Assembly: GCA_028673005.1 (NCBI GenBank)
Contig: CM054112.1
Span: 22,743,624 to 22,807,623, forward strand
From: Tanypteryx hageni
Taxonomy: Eukaryota; Arthropoda; Insecta; Odonata; Petaluridae
Length of the DNA: 64,000 nucleotides
Direction: 5' to 3'
Each line of letters opens with the position of its first letter. Position 1 is the first letter of the stretch. Under the pieces are notes generated by a model. That model was given only the letters and a program-made list of their open reading frames with translations. It made no database searches and was not told the origin of the DNA. Positions 33,884 through 45,466 of this stretch are shown piece after piece. A program made the position numbers and the translations under genes.

Positions 33884-35357
33884 TATGAACGTAACTAATG
33901 TAACAAATAAAATAAACGAATTAATCGCATAACAGAGTAACTTTGTATTTGTGGCCATAATTTCATTTTGTAAACGCATATTGAATTTTTTTTATTGGAG
34001 TGCCATGTCCTAAAACCTTTAAATAAAACATATAAGAACAATTGATATTCTTTCATTCCTAATTTCATACTGTATGGGCATAACTATATAAGAAAATAAT
34101 GAGTGAGGTGACGTATAGGTGAATGTCTGTACTTGTGAAATAATTTATTTCAAATGTATTTTTAATTAATCATTTCATTCCGTGAAAAGATACAGAAAGT
34201 TCATTACTCTAAAAACAAGTTTCCATAATGTATTTCACCTTATTAAACAAATAAATAATATCATATTAAAGATAAAAAGATTTTGTTGTGTTAAAAACGG
34301 AATTTTATTTTATTTCTTACTAGGGCATTAGCCAGTCTGAAAATTGAGTTTTTTTGTGTAAAAGGATTCGAAACGTTTCTGTATTCAGAACTACAGTGCA
34401 ATTATTTAATTCTAAAGGGAAGAAATTAGGCATATCACAAAAGAAGTGAGAAAGAAATATATTTTTCCAATAGTAAAATGATACAATATGAATTTCCTTT
34501 GCTAAATAATTCTCTAAATAAAAATGAACGTGATAAACATACAAAACGTGATCGTCGCAGTATTTGTAACACTTCAAATGCAGTAGTTCTTTCGAATAAT
34601 CTTAATGAGGTTCCTAATTCTTGATTTCAATTTTCTGGGGATAGGAAGATTTTCTTTCTATTTTCTTTTCTAATTCATTTATAAATGAAATAAACCGGAT
34701 AAGGCTTAACAACAAACACTATTTATTTAGTTTCCACAAATTTGATTAACTTAGCAGTTGTTCAAACATTGCAATCTGATACCGAGAGTGGTCAAAATGA
34801 TTTCACTTGAAAATTTAACGCAATGTTTTTTACTTGCACTCACGAATAATTCTTTAGGAAAAGAATACGCTTTGTAATTGTAAATTCGACAGTCAATACA
34901 CCATTTAATAAAATGATTTATTACACATGCATATTATTTTTGGAGAAAAATACGCTTTGTATTTGTAATTTTGATAGTCAATAAATAGAGTATTTCATAA
35001 AATGAATTAAGTACGTAATTTCATCTACCTTAAATTGGGTAAAATAGTCCATTTAATAATAAAAGTTTCTTCTTCTTTCTGTTTCTGTGTATTGACATAC
35101 TTCTAAGTCCATTTGATGTTTAATAGTGTGCAGTTTATTATATATGTATTTGGTTTTATGAAATTGCCTATATTAGTTAAAGTGCGTTGACCATATTTAG
35201 TGTGTTGCTGGGCCATTTGTTGTTTGTTTACATTGTAACAATAATAAAAAATAATAATTTACTTGAGATCATCATCTATTCTATTAGTAAATAATTCCTT
35301 TTATAATAGATTCGTTTGAATATTTAACATTTAAACTGAAGCATGACCCAAAAACAA
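33884..35357. other. AT-rich segment between facing arrays, with a short tandem duplication
   Basis: There is no gene. A local duplication is seen: ATACGCTTTGTAATTGTAA with following GTCAATA at 34864-34925 and again at 34947-35012 with a few changes (period about 85 bases). This stretch may be the interior of a large element whose ends are the two TTCACCCA arrays, or simply separate insertions. Confidence 0.45.
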
Positions 35358-35605
35358 TGGGTGAAAGATCTTTGAGTGAAACCTTGTGGGTGAACCGGAT
35401 TGTGAGTGAACCAGATTGTGGGCGAAAAACCTATGGGTGAATGAATGTTCTTTGGATGAAATTTCTCGTGGATGAAGCGTCTGTGGGTGAAACGTCCCAT
35501 GAGCGAAGAGTGTATGGGAGAAATGACCCGCGGGAGAAGTGTCTGTGGGTGAAACTTCCCGTGGGTGAAGTGAATTGCGTGAAACGTCCGGATACCTGAT
35601 ATCGG
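35358..35605 (-). repeat. TTCACCCA-type degenerate array (copy 3)
   Basis: On the minus strand about fifteen units run from 35585 down to 35358, with TTCACCCA, TTCATCCA, TTCGCCCA or TTCACTCA starts. The order of interiors matches copy 2, with one or two extra units (for example an additional CAGACGCT unit and a second CAATCCGG unit). The flank at 35586-35605 contains GTCCGGATACCTGATATCGG, related to the flanks of the other copies. It faces copy 2 at a distance of about 1.5 kb. Confidence 0.88.
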
Positions 35606-35640
35606 TGCAGGGCATTATAAATTTGCATTTTTAAATTAGT

Positions 35641-35935
35641 GAAATTTAAGAGAAGCTCTGGACATGAACATTTCTGTCACTGAAAGACTGAGGTATATAT
35701 TTTTAGGAAACAGAATACAAATCCGTCTCGAATGAGAGCAAACATTTGTTTTTAATCCAAAATTCTGGTTTTTAACAATGGAAAATAAAACTGCCATAGC
35801 AACGAGTCCACTTCTTTTAAAGGGGAACAGATTATTAAATAGCACTGATATAATGCTTTTAAGAGAATTCATAGACTGTATTATGAGACCGTCGATTTCA
35901 ACCAAAGATGGAATTTTATGATGACGTCATAATCC
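35641..35935 (-). repeat. Dispersed repeat family A (copy 2)
   Basis: On the minus strand it shares GACGTCATCATA, CTCGTTGCTATGGCAGTT, GATTAAAAACAA and TTCATGTCC with the copy at 38645 and the others. The 5' edge carries the palindrome TGACGTCA (35922-35929). No coding sequence. Confidence 0.75.
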
Positions 35936-35999
35936 TAAAACAAGAAAAAACGCCTCGCTTGTTTAATCTTAAATTCGTTTTATTTTTGCCATGATAGGT

Positions 36000-36140
36000 A
36001 ATCTGTCTATAGATAGGTCCGTGATTAGTATTGGTTGAATTTAGTTCTTCGCATACTCTTGTTTTCCACAACCTTCCTTATTTATTAATAACTTTATTTA
36101 CTATTCAAGTCATCTAGGACCTGAAGATGTTTCCATTCTC
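36000..36140 (+). repeat. Dispersed repeat family E (copy 2)
   Basis: It matches 25080-25345 through GTGATTAGTATTGGTTGAA, CGCATACTCTTG and TTTTCCACAA, followed by ACCTGAAGATGTT at about 36119. Less complete than copy 1. Confidence 0.6.
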
Positions 36141-36937
36141 TTTCTCTTCGCTCTGTAAGGTCCTCAAATCATGCTCTCTCTCCTATCCAATTCGCTTTCC
36201 TCTTTCTAATGTTCTGTACAACCAATATATTTAAACCATTCTTTCAGTTTTAAATAGAGACACCTAAAGAGGGTTATGGGTAATCACTGTGTAATATAAC
36301 GGCCTTATTTCGATCCCAGGACCGTTTAAATCCTCCATTTGAATATCATGGGAACTGGTGCGGCAGGTTTTTGATTTTCACTTTGAATTCAAAGATAATA
36401 ATTGTACAACTTTGAAACTTGAACTAAAGCACATTTAAAAGAATGAAAATTAATTTTTTTATCATAAATTTGCAAATACACGTCGATTTAGTGCACAGAT
36501 TTCTTTTGAACATAAATTTTTTATGTTTTTCGATGAGAAAATCATTCGTCGTCAGGAGGACCCCCATTGTTGCCGATTTAACCAAATTTCGTACATTTGA
36601 TTGAATTATTTGAATAACAAGAAATATTTCGTGGATATATACCCGTGGCCACCGATACTATAGCTTAACTGAACTAAGAATGAATATATAAATGCTTCAA
36701 ACAAGTTCAATATAAATATTATGAGTAATGTAAACTAAGTTAATGTAAATAAAATCAATTTAATGCATATAAATGCTTTACTACATAAAAGTTATTTATT
36801 AAAAAAATCATTTTTATACAAGTAAAATTCCCGTTGCTACACAATTTCAAAATTCGGAATCCTATAAAATAATTTTCTGTTATTTTTATCTTTACTGCTG
36901 GCTCATGAAATACTTTTTTAAATTAAAAAATACTTCC
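36141..36937. other. AT-rich spacer, no gene recognised
   Basis: Nothing recognisable on either strand. Confidence 0.5.
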
Positions 36938-37007
36938 AGTGGGGATCGTGCCCACTGCCCCCGTGCAAATAGCACAATACACTAACCGTTGCGCCACGGA
37001 AGCTAAC
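36938..37007 (-). tRNA. tRNA-like relic or SINE head
   Basis: The minus strand reads GCTTCCG, then TGGCGCAACGG (A box), an anticodon-like arm GTGCTATTTGCAC, a T arm GTGGGCACGATCCCCAC with a perfect 5-bp stem and 7-base loop, and TGGAAGT pairing with the 5' end (six pairs counting one G-T). This is close to a complete cloverleaf. The anticodon loop is too short (5 bases), so it is probably a tRNA pseudogene or SINE head, not a decoding tRNA. Confidence 0.6.
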
Positions 37008-38644
37008 AAACCCAACAATTATATAAAAGACCAGATCTTTCTGTGCTTCTGTGTATAACGGTGATGACGTAAGTTACGAGGTCACAACGCAAATAACTCA
37101 ATCAAATATGCAGATATAAACTTGAAATTTGGCAGAGATAATCTAATCGGATATAAAAATGCTGTGACGAAGGAAATTTTACGAAAAACATCCAGAATTC
37201 GATTCCAGGGGATGATTTGCATTCCCCATAAGATAACACGTGAAGTCGACTCTTTTACTTGCAGGCTTTTCTTCTATTGGAAATTAATATTAAAAAACAT
37301 TAACCCACGACCTTTAGATCTAAACCATTTTAAAGAAAACTTTACAAGGTTTCTTATTCTGTTCATCGTTTTTCATCTACAAGTCTAAATCTCTCATGTG
37401 AAACATTTAATTAACATATTTTTGGGAAATCTTGGCATTTTAACGGGATGTTGTCTTGCCAACCAATTACATTGTTAAACCACAAAATCCTATTGTTATC
37501 TCAACTCTTTATAAGTTTAAGCGTGCTTTGAAAGCTTTTAATATGAGAATAAGAGAAGGACGGAAAGATAGATAAATGATTTTCATAGCAATCAATGTAA
37601 ACAACGTTCGTTGCGTTATTTACGAGGAGGAATACCTACTTAAAAAGCTGAAATATTATTTAAAAAGATTAAAATCGTGATAATGAGATAAATTCAGTAT
37701 TAATGAAATAGAAAAGTTATGAAAATCTGAGGAACTTGCTGGACGTTTTAATAAACAAGCCGAACAAATAAAAATTGTATAGAGTGAAGGATTGGGGTAA
37801 GGCCGAAGAATGGAAGAATTAAGGACGGTTTGGGAAATATGGAGAGAAAGAGAGGTTTAAAAGAATCACGAAAATAATAATAAAAGGCTATGTTGTCCGT
37901 CCGATGGTCTGAGTGTAAAGTTATCAAAACGCGAATAAATCGATCAAGGATGTAGATAGAAAATTAAAATTTGGCAGAAATTTATACAATGAGCTAATCA
38001 GAATTTGTTTATTTGGGGTTGACATAGTAATTTAAGATATAAATGTCCGTTTGTGGCTCTATTTTCAGCGGGGGATATATTATACTTCCTTCGAATAAAA
38101 TTTAAACATTTAAATTTAATGAAACAAAATTTTTATATGGACTGAAGTTTTAAAAATATATATCATTCACATTATTGTATATTCCAGAGAGTTGAAATAA
38201 TTTTGGACAGCTAAATCTGTACAGCGTAATGTGTAACAAATAAATATTATTTTTGTATGTAAGATTTGTATCTACGTATATCACGCTGAGAGTGATTGCT
38301 ACATTTTTGAGGGGAGAATGAGGAGTAGAACGTGAGAGAGTGAGGCAGGAGAACGGAAAGGACAAAGAGGAAGGATGTGAGGGCGAAGAATAGGATGGAG
38401 AGGGGGATGGAGAATGGGATGAAGGAAGAGAGAGGGAAAATAGGAGGGAGAGAGGGAGGGAAGAGAATGGGAGGGAGGACGAGAGAAAGGGAGGAAGAAT
38501 GGGAAGTACCTTAATTTTAATACAAAATCTGCTCATACCAGTCATATTTGACGGGCAATCACGCTAGTTATTTATTATATAAAGACATTATCAATCTCTT
38601 CAATTAAAAGGAGTAATGTGTATTTCATTTAATACGATATATCA
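37008..38644. other. AT-rich spacer with GA-rich tract
   Basis: No gene. AAATTTGGCAGA occurs at about 37126 and again at about 37968, in contexts resembling the 5' parts of Helitron-like repeats, but the boundaries are unclear. A GGGA-type purine tract covers about 38312-38505. The open frames opposite it are Ser/Pro/Leu low complexity. Confidence 0.45.
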
Positions 38645-39445
38645 TGTATTAAAATCATTACGTCATCATATATTATATACGTCATTGGTTGTAATCAACG
38701 GGTATATAATGCAATCTATCAAAGTTCTCCATTAAAATCTATTGAATTAATGCTATTACAATTCAGATTACCAGTTCCCATTTAAAAGCACTGGACTCGT
38801 TGCCATGGTAGTTGACATTTTTCAATGTAAGAAAACTGAAAAAAATCCCCTTATTTTCTGATTAAAAACAATTTTTTACGCTGATTCGGCTCGGATTCAA
38901 ATTTTCTCTTAAAAAAATTAAACTCCAATCTTTCATCCAGAGAACTGTTATGTCCCGACTTCATAAATAATTTAAAAAAAGCAAATTTTTAAAGCATCGT
39001 GCCGTTTCCAGTGCTTTTCTTATGGGTGTTTAAAATTGGACATTGGGGTCAAAAAGACCCTTTAAATATGTTTTTTTTTTTCTGGAGTTTCGGATTTTTC
39101 CCAGAGATTGTACCCAATGGAGCACTGGCGCACAATTGTTCGGAGACCATCTCCACACAATCCCACACACAACTGCACCACAGCACTCCGGTTAATTTGT
39201 TTTTGTTTTTTATTTTATATTATCTCATAAACAGCCGTTAACGGCCTTTTACAATGAGCGTAATAACGTTAACAAAGACGAACATATACAGCCATGCCCT
39301 CGGCAGGATTCGAACCCGCGACCCTAGCATTGGGAGCCATCCAGCATTGGTTGTACCCCATGACCTATCTTCTTTCTAAATTTGAGCTCTTTAGCACTTC
39401 TAGAATTACCTTAGGTTTTACATCCTATATTTTGAAGTGTTGCGT
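38645..39445 (+). repeat. Dispersed repeat family A (copy 3), interrupted by a SINE
   Basis: It runs 38645-39119, is interrupted by a 231-bp SINE (39120-39350), and resumes at 39351-39445. The shared blocks with copies 1 and 4 are CTCGTTGCCATGGTAGTT, ACAATTTTTTACGC, TATGGGTGTTTAAAATTGGA and GAGATTGTACC, then after the SINE AGCACTTCTAG and ACCTTAGGTTTTA. In copy 1 the two halves are contiguous, which proves that the SINE came later. Confidence 0.87.
39120..39350 (-). mobile_element. tRNA-derived SINE, family D (copy 2), with target duplication
   Basis: The minus strand carries the B box GGGTTCGAATCC at 39306-39317, the body GTTAACGTTATTACGCTCAT and CCGTTAACGGCTG, and an A-rich stretch, then about 70 further bases. 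The body matches 13971-14080. The insertion is flanked by TTGTACCCAATG (39108-39119) and TTGTACCCCATG (39351-39362), 11 of 12 identical. The corresponding place near 17277-17297 has a single uninterrupted site. The A box is missing, so this copy is 5'-truncated within the tRNA head. Confidence 0.9.
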
Positions 39446-40899
39446 GACTGAGAAATTAAAAAAAAAAATATTATATAGATTACTACTTGTGTATATTTTG
39501 CTTCTGTGTTCATTTTTCTCTCCATACAAAACGCTCCACACAGCATTTCGTTTATGTCTTCCTTGTGTCTCCGTTTATTATTAATAGAAGTTCCTTTCTT
39601 CTGAAAACAACTTTTGCTTTCACTTCCTAGTCATCATTTCATCGGTGCAATTTTAATATCTTGTTATGATGTTTCCAAAGTTTTAATAACCTGAAACTTG
39701 TTCAAATTTCACCAACATTTATTTTCCTGATATACTCATAGCCTTAGATATTTCTGTAATCATTTCCATACCATATTTTATAACTGCTATTATCAATATA
39801 TCTTTGCTATGTTGCGCTTTACATGTTATGAAATTTGCTATCCACACCTATGAGCCTGAATTTAAATATGTAGTTAAAATCGAACGTTTTAGTTTTTAAC
39901 AGGGCACTGTACAACTCATCGTAGCCACTTAGTTTTTGTAATGGCCTCACAATAATAATTTGAGGGCACGACTATTTAACATATCATTGCGCAGGAAGAC
40001 GTTTAAAGGAAAATGCAATAGTAAAGGTCCATATTATTAGAAAAAATAGGTTATGAAGTTTAGTTAAACTCTTATAATATGCTAATTATATAAGTATCTC
40101 ATACATTTGTGTGATATTGCTCGTGTATTGTTTGTAAGTGAGTTGAAAATTGTGCCTTCTTTAATCGGTTAAACTGTTGTTTCATCTAACAACAAAGCCG
40201 CCCTCAGACGCTATTCAACCGACAGTCGATTCTACTAATTGCACGTATGATTCACTCAGCAGTTTCTTTCACATAAAAATTGAATATATTGTTATATCTA
40301 ACAAAACATAACAAATATCTTACGATGATTACCATGGAATTAAATCATCGTTTCAATAAAAGACCCACCTTTTCAAAGAAACTTTGGGCATTTGAAACAT
40401 ATTACAGTAAATGAAACTAAAGACTCGCATGCTGACTATTATATGCTGCAACTTGTCATTTTCTGCATTACATATGACCGAACCAAGGCTTATATTAATC
40501 ATTTAACTTAAAATGAACTTCCAAAGTTATGCTATAATTGATTATAAAATGATTTTGTAAATCATTCCACAAAATATTTCATCTAACAACGGTATTATAT
40601 CGGTAAAATTTATGACAGGTGATATTTCCCTAATCAAACATCTTCAATAATTGGACTTTGTCGGAAATAAAATAAAATTTATTCTTATATAACTATTTTT
40701 TTGTAGCAATATTATTTTCATGCATGTCTTTCATTGTTAATCCCATAAACATAATAATTAACTGATTAATATTATCTTTCAACGCCGGAGTTCAGTAGCG
40801 TCTTAATTGCAAAAGTTACGATGCTAGTTTATATTTTTTAGTTTTAAATTCATTCTTAATGAGAATACAGTTTTTGTTACATGCAAAGGATCTAGGCGC
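39446..40899. other. AT-rich spacer, no gene recognised
   Basis: Nothing recognisable on either strand. Confidence 0.5.
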
Positions 40900-42060
40900 A
40901 CGAAGTGACACTGCATCGTACAGAGCAGGGAAGTTAAGGGGAGAGGGACAGGAAGGATCGCTTCGAGAGGTGGAGAAGGGAAGCAATGAGGGATTGGCAG
41001 AGAGCGAAGAGAGGAGGAGAGTTGGAAGGAGATGGAGAAGGAGAGAGAGAGAGCGAGCGAGAGATAGGGATATAGTGAGGAAATGGGATGGAGTGGGTTA
41101 GTGTGTTCAGGGGAAGAAGACAGTCCCTCGTGACCTAGGAGCAGACGCGACGGAGAAACGGGAGGTAAGTCAAAGAGTGTGTGTGAAAGAGAGAGAGAGA
41201 GAGAGAGAGAGGAGGCGGGGTTGCAATGACGGAAGATAGGTCGAGGAATAAGAGGAAGAAGAGAAGGGCACGATCGCAGACGGAGTCGGTATTAGGAAGA
41301 CTGCTATTTCTGCGGAATAAGGCGATCGTAAGAGTAGGAAGTTAACGGCGGGAACGAGCGACCGTGCGAGGGCCTTCAAGAAGTGGGTGGTCAGTGCAGT
41401 CTGGGATGGAAAGAGAGGCGGAGGAGGAGGGGGAGGGAGAGGAATGGGATGCAGGAGGAGGTGGGAGTGAGGAGGTCGGGCGATGCCGCCGTTGCAGCTG
41501 CAACGTAAGGTTGTCGCCGTCGATTGCCTCGGGGAGGGCTAAGTGCGGCGAAACCGCAGGACTCATCTACGGGCGGTGTCTACTTTCAAGGAGGAGAGAG
41601 AGAAGGAGAAGGATGGAGGGAGAGAGAGTGAGAGGGAGAAGGAGGGAGGGAGAGAGAAGGGCGGAGGAAAGGGCGGGTAAGGAGGACCAGTTCGTCTATC
41701 ACTAAACTTCCCTGGAGAATCGAGTGACCGTCGCTTCGTCTGTTGGGGTTATCCCGCCAATGCTACGGGGAGGGGGCGGGGAGAGGGGGAAGTGAGGGAA
41801 AGGAGAGGAAGATGGAGGTTTCCTCGGAAAATATGATATCGCTTTTAAATCGAGATTGATATTATGTGAAAGCTCGCTTTACGCTTCACTTTGTACGTCC
41901 GTCCGCTAACATGTCTAACTGCTGCTCGACACTTGTGATTGGTTTTTGTTTTTTAAATCCCTCATATCCCGACGGCAGCTGTTTATCTCTCGTGTTCGCG
42001 GAGAAAATCAATCTTCGGTCGGATTCAGACACCACTCGTCGGATTCGTCGACGATAAAAC
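40900..42060 (+). promoter_or_regulatory. CG- and GA-rich island with a strong donor-like site
   Basis: The plus strand is purine-rich with many CG dinucleotides (41260-41780), a (GA)n microsatellite at 41187-41212 and further GGAG tracts to 41820. At 41164/41165 the sequence GGGAG|GTAAGT is a near-ideal splice donor. It follows a CG-containing segment (41120-41164), as expected for a non-coding first exon. The region at 41840-42060 is also CG-bearing. Open frames here are Arg/Glu/Gly-rich low complexity. Promoter identity is an inference from composition plus one splice-like site. Confidence 0.35.
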
Positions 42061-45000
42061 GTTGTATCTTTTTTTGGGATTATCGATGACCGTCCCGATG
42101 ATTTAATGACAGCTGTAGGTTCCGTTGTTATTTCATTTTCTCTTTTCCGTCCGTCATATAAAAAATTAGTTTTAATCTTCCTTCAATCCATTCGAAGGAT
42201 CCGTACGTACTTGGGCATGGCGACCAATAGGTCTGAATAACACCACCGAAAATGAGGTTTAGAATTGGAGAGTCACGAACGATTTTTCATCATAAACGCG
42301 TTACCTCAGGTTAGAATGAGACATTTTAAGTTGTCATTGTCACATATCGAATTTTGTAACTTTTTTTTGGATAAAATAGATAGAAAACCTGATAATCTCG
42401 AATAAAATTAAAGATGATATTTTTGTATACGTATATAGTATAATTATTCTTTTTAAATAATGCCTTATTTGAATCAACATTTTTTCCAATTTTAAATTCA
42501 ATCGCTAGTATATCCCCTCGTTAAAGAACGTGTATTTTATAGGTAAAGAAGGGAATTAGTTTCTAACAGCCGAGTTTAGAAGTATATATAGGTAGTTCTT
42601 ACTGAAATTCAAGATTATGAATGAGTGGCCCTGAAACTATATAAGTTATAACATTAGTTGACACAAACTGAAAAATGAAGGATTTAAACTTATATATGAA
42701 ATATATATATTTTTAAATTTATTTAAATGATCATTTCCAAACTTTGATAGCATAAATGAAAAAAGATTTGTTTGTTATAGTAAGATTTGCCCACTGTTGT
42801 GTAAAATATGTTCTCATTTCGTCTTAATATTTTCGTATTTGCTCGTTCTTTTAGGAATTATATTAATTATCAGAAAATGCTGTTTTTTTTAATAATCAAT
42901 TTTCTTCAGACGCCGGTAAATGAAATGAATTATGAACTCACAAGGATAACGATATGAAAACCTTTTATGTAAACATAATTTAGTATTTATGGGCTGCATA
43001 TATCATTAATAGTTATGATCTGAATAAACGTGGAAAACAGTCTTAGATTTATAAAAGGTGGAGAAGAAAGTGACGCACTGTCATTTAAATTCTCTCCAAC
43101 TCTTTACAAGGCGTGAAGCAGTATGTGCAATTACGGTATTATAAAAAACATATTTTTCATTATGTTAAAATGCAACTTAAAATGCTGTGCGTTAAATATA
43201 GGAGGCCAACGGTATTAATTTTTTTACTCATCTTGGATATAAAGAATTGAAGAATTATCGTATATTGAGTTTTTTCATTCCACTTAATCTATGTTAACGT
43301 CTGTCTGCAATTAAGCATGTTATAATCACTAAGGTTTGTTAATCGTTTTTAGAATTCTAAACTTTACAGAAAAATATAAATTTCTTCTTCGTATACATAC
43401 AGCAGTCAGCAAAACGCTATAGCAGTAAATTTTGATAAAAAGATCGATAGCAGAATTCCGTAAATACCGTTGGATTCATTACATGAGAGTAAAAATAAAA
43501 TGCTAAAGCCGTGTGGCGAATTTTATAGATCCGAAATAGGAATTGCTGCATGAAAATAAGGCTAGCTAAAATAGTGAATGACATCATTAACGCATATCAC
43601 AGCCGATACTTTATACAAACGTGAAAGGTTTCCAGCGCTGAAATGTAATTCAAGAAATTGGATTTTAGATCGGTAAAAATGGACTGGAATAAAATACCTT
43701 CACGTTTGTCTCCCGCTTAATTACATGAAATGTTAGTTCAAGTCGTATTAATATTCGATATAAATTACAAGCGTACATTTGTTCAATTTGTGAGAGAATA
43801 TCAATTAAAATTTATCCATTCAACACATGCGCATCATATTATGCATTGAGAATATTTTTAATCCCTTTTAAAAACAAAATGTCATATTGTTTTATTTTAT
43901 GCTGAAATAACATTGAATTGATGATAGTTGCCGACTGTAAAGAAATTACGGCGATAGAACAATATTAAGTGGAAAAATGAGCAAAGTAGAAATCAAATTA
44001 CGTTTTGCGGTTGGTCAAATTTAAATACGAGGTTGCCATTAACAAAATATCGCATATTCGGATTATTTCGGTTACGTGACTAATGCAGGGACTAAGAGTG
44101 CGTGATAGTGAAATGAAAAACGACACAGCTTACATTATTCGATACATTACATACCATGGAATTGGATAACATAACATAAGAACTTGCTTTCTGCTATATT
44201 CATGAATCGATCCATATGCATTCAAAAGAGTCATGGTATATTAGTATTTGAAAAAGTTTTATGGATGGAAAAGAAATACTGAAAGCCAATTTCGAAAATA
44301 ATACTGTTGAGTTATAGTTCTTTAGTCTGAAATTAACGGCAAACTGAAAAAATGTAAGGCTTGGAGTTTCCTGATTATATCGCTTCATGCTCAAGTTGTA
44401 ACTAGGCATATCCTTGTTGGGTGAAATTGAAAGTAAAAATTTTCTTTCACATAAACTTTACTTCATCTTACTTTGGATGTTGGTGCCGATGAAATGTGTC
44501 AGAAGATCGAGTCTGTGAAGTTATTTAGCGATGGAACTGCTATTATATGGTTAAATGTCAAACGACTTTTTTGGAGGCGTTAATGTTTCTCTGTGAAATA
44601 CCATATATTTCTCATAAAAATATCAATTTTTGTTATCCTTCCCAAAAGGCACTGTGGCAGACACGACAATTTCGTAATGTACGTTAATTAAGTTAATTGT
44701 TCAGTCTTATGCGTATAATAATCCGAATTTTAGATTTTTGGGGCTCAAATTCAATGAAAAAGTTTTTAGGCTATATAATTCTAAAAAAGCAATTAATTCC
44801 GTTAAAATATCAATATAAAATACGTATGTAAATTTCTGAGATTCAAAAGAAAAAAGTACTTGGATTCTTTATAAAATATCACATTCTTGAGTTCACGCAT
44901 TGAGCTTCACATTTATTTTACCATTTACATATTGCCTCTGTTTGACATTTATTGAATAGCTTTTTGGCCTATCGTTTATTATCATGCTATTATAATTAAT

Positions 45001-45407
45001 TTGTTCCTTCATTTGGCTATTATTCATACGTAGTTATATTAGTGACCCAGCTTATGGTCTCCATAAATAAGTGGTATAGACAGCTACAATAGTTTTATGG
45101 CTATAGGAGTTAAGCATGCCAATTATTTGGCTGCCATACGTGATATCTTACCAATGTTTAGATTTAGGGTTGAAAATGTTGCCTCTTCTTGGGTCATGGT
45201 TGTCTTTAATGAACCGTCATTTATACACTATTTAAATTTCGAATGATATTTTTATTTAGAGTGATAAGTTGGGCTGAAATGAAACGCTATAAATTAGCGT
45301 GAAAATTATACACTCTAGATATCTTAAAATAAATCGTTAAAACAATGGTTCAGAGAAATTAATGTTATTTTTGTTAACTCGAGATTAATTTAAAACTTGA
45401 GTTGGGA
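42061..45407. other. AT-rich DNA, no gene recognised
   Basis: No coding, RNA or repeat feature that I can support. The open frame on the minus strand at 44200-44409 is unrecognised. Confidence 0.55.
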
Positions 45408-45466
45408 TCGCACTACCAGAGATTATTATTAAGGGTCATCGCCGGTTTAACCAACATACTAATATC
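45408..45466 (-). repeat. Short dispersed repeat, possibly tRNA-derived (copy 2)
   Basis: It shares the edges GTTGGTTAAA and GTGCGATCCCA (minus strand) with 30308-30376. The middle is poorly conserved. Confidence 0.35.

Noticed and set aside
33645..33932. Open frames through the TTCACCCA arrays (also 35331-35615) with a repeated HPRDVSPTD-like motif
   Set aside because: Units are 13-17 bases and not multiples of three, so the frame rotates. The frames stay open because the units are poor in stop codons. No start context or domain.
36115..36135. Hammerhead-like ACCTGAAGATG in family E copy 2
   Set aside because: No following GAAAC with a closing palindrome; only the repeat similarity is supported.
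38804..38823. RFX X-box-like GTTGCCATGGTAGTT in repeat family A
   Set aside because: The second half-site does not fit the RRNRAC consensus, and the motif is part of a dispersed repeat.
41342..41705. Frames on both strands in the GA-rich island
   Set aside because: Arg/Glu/Gly or Ser/Pro-rich low complexity caused by GGAG/CTCC tracts.
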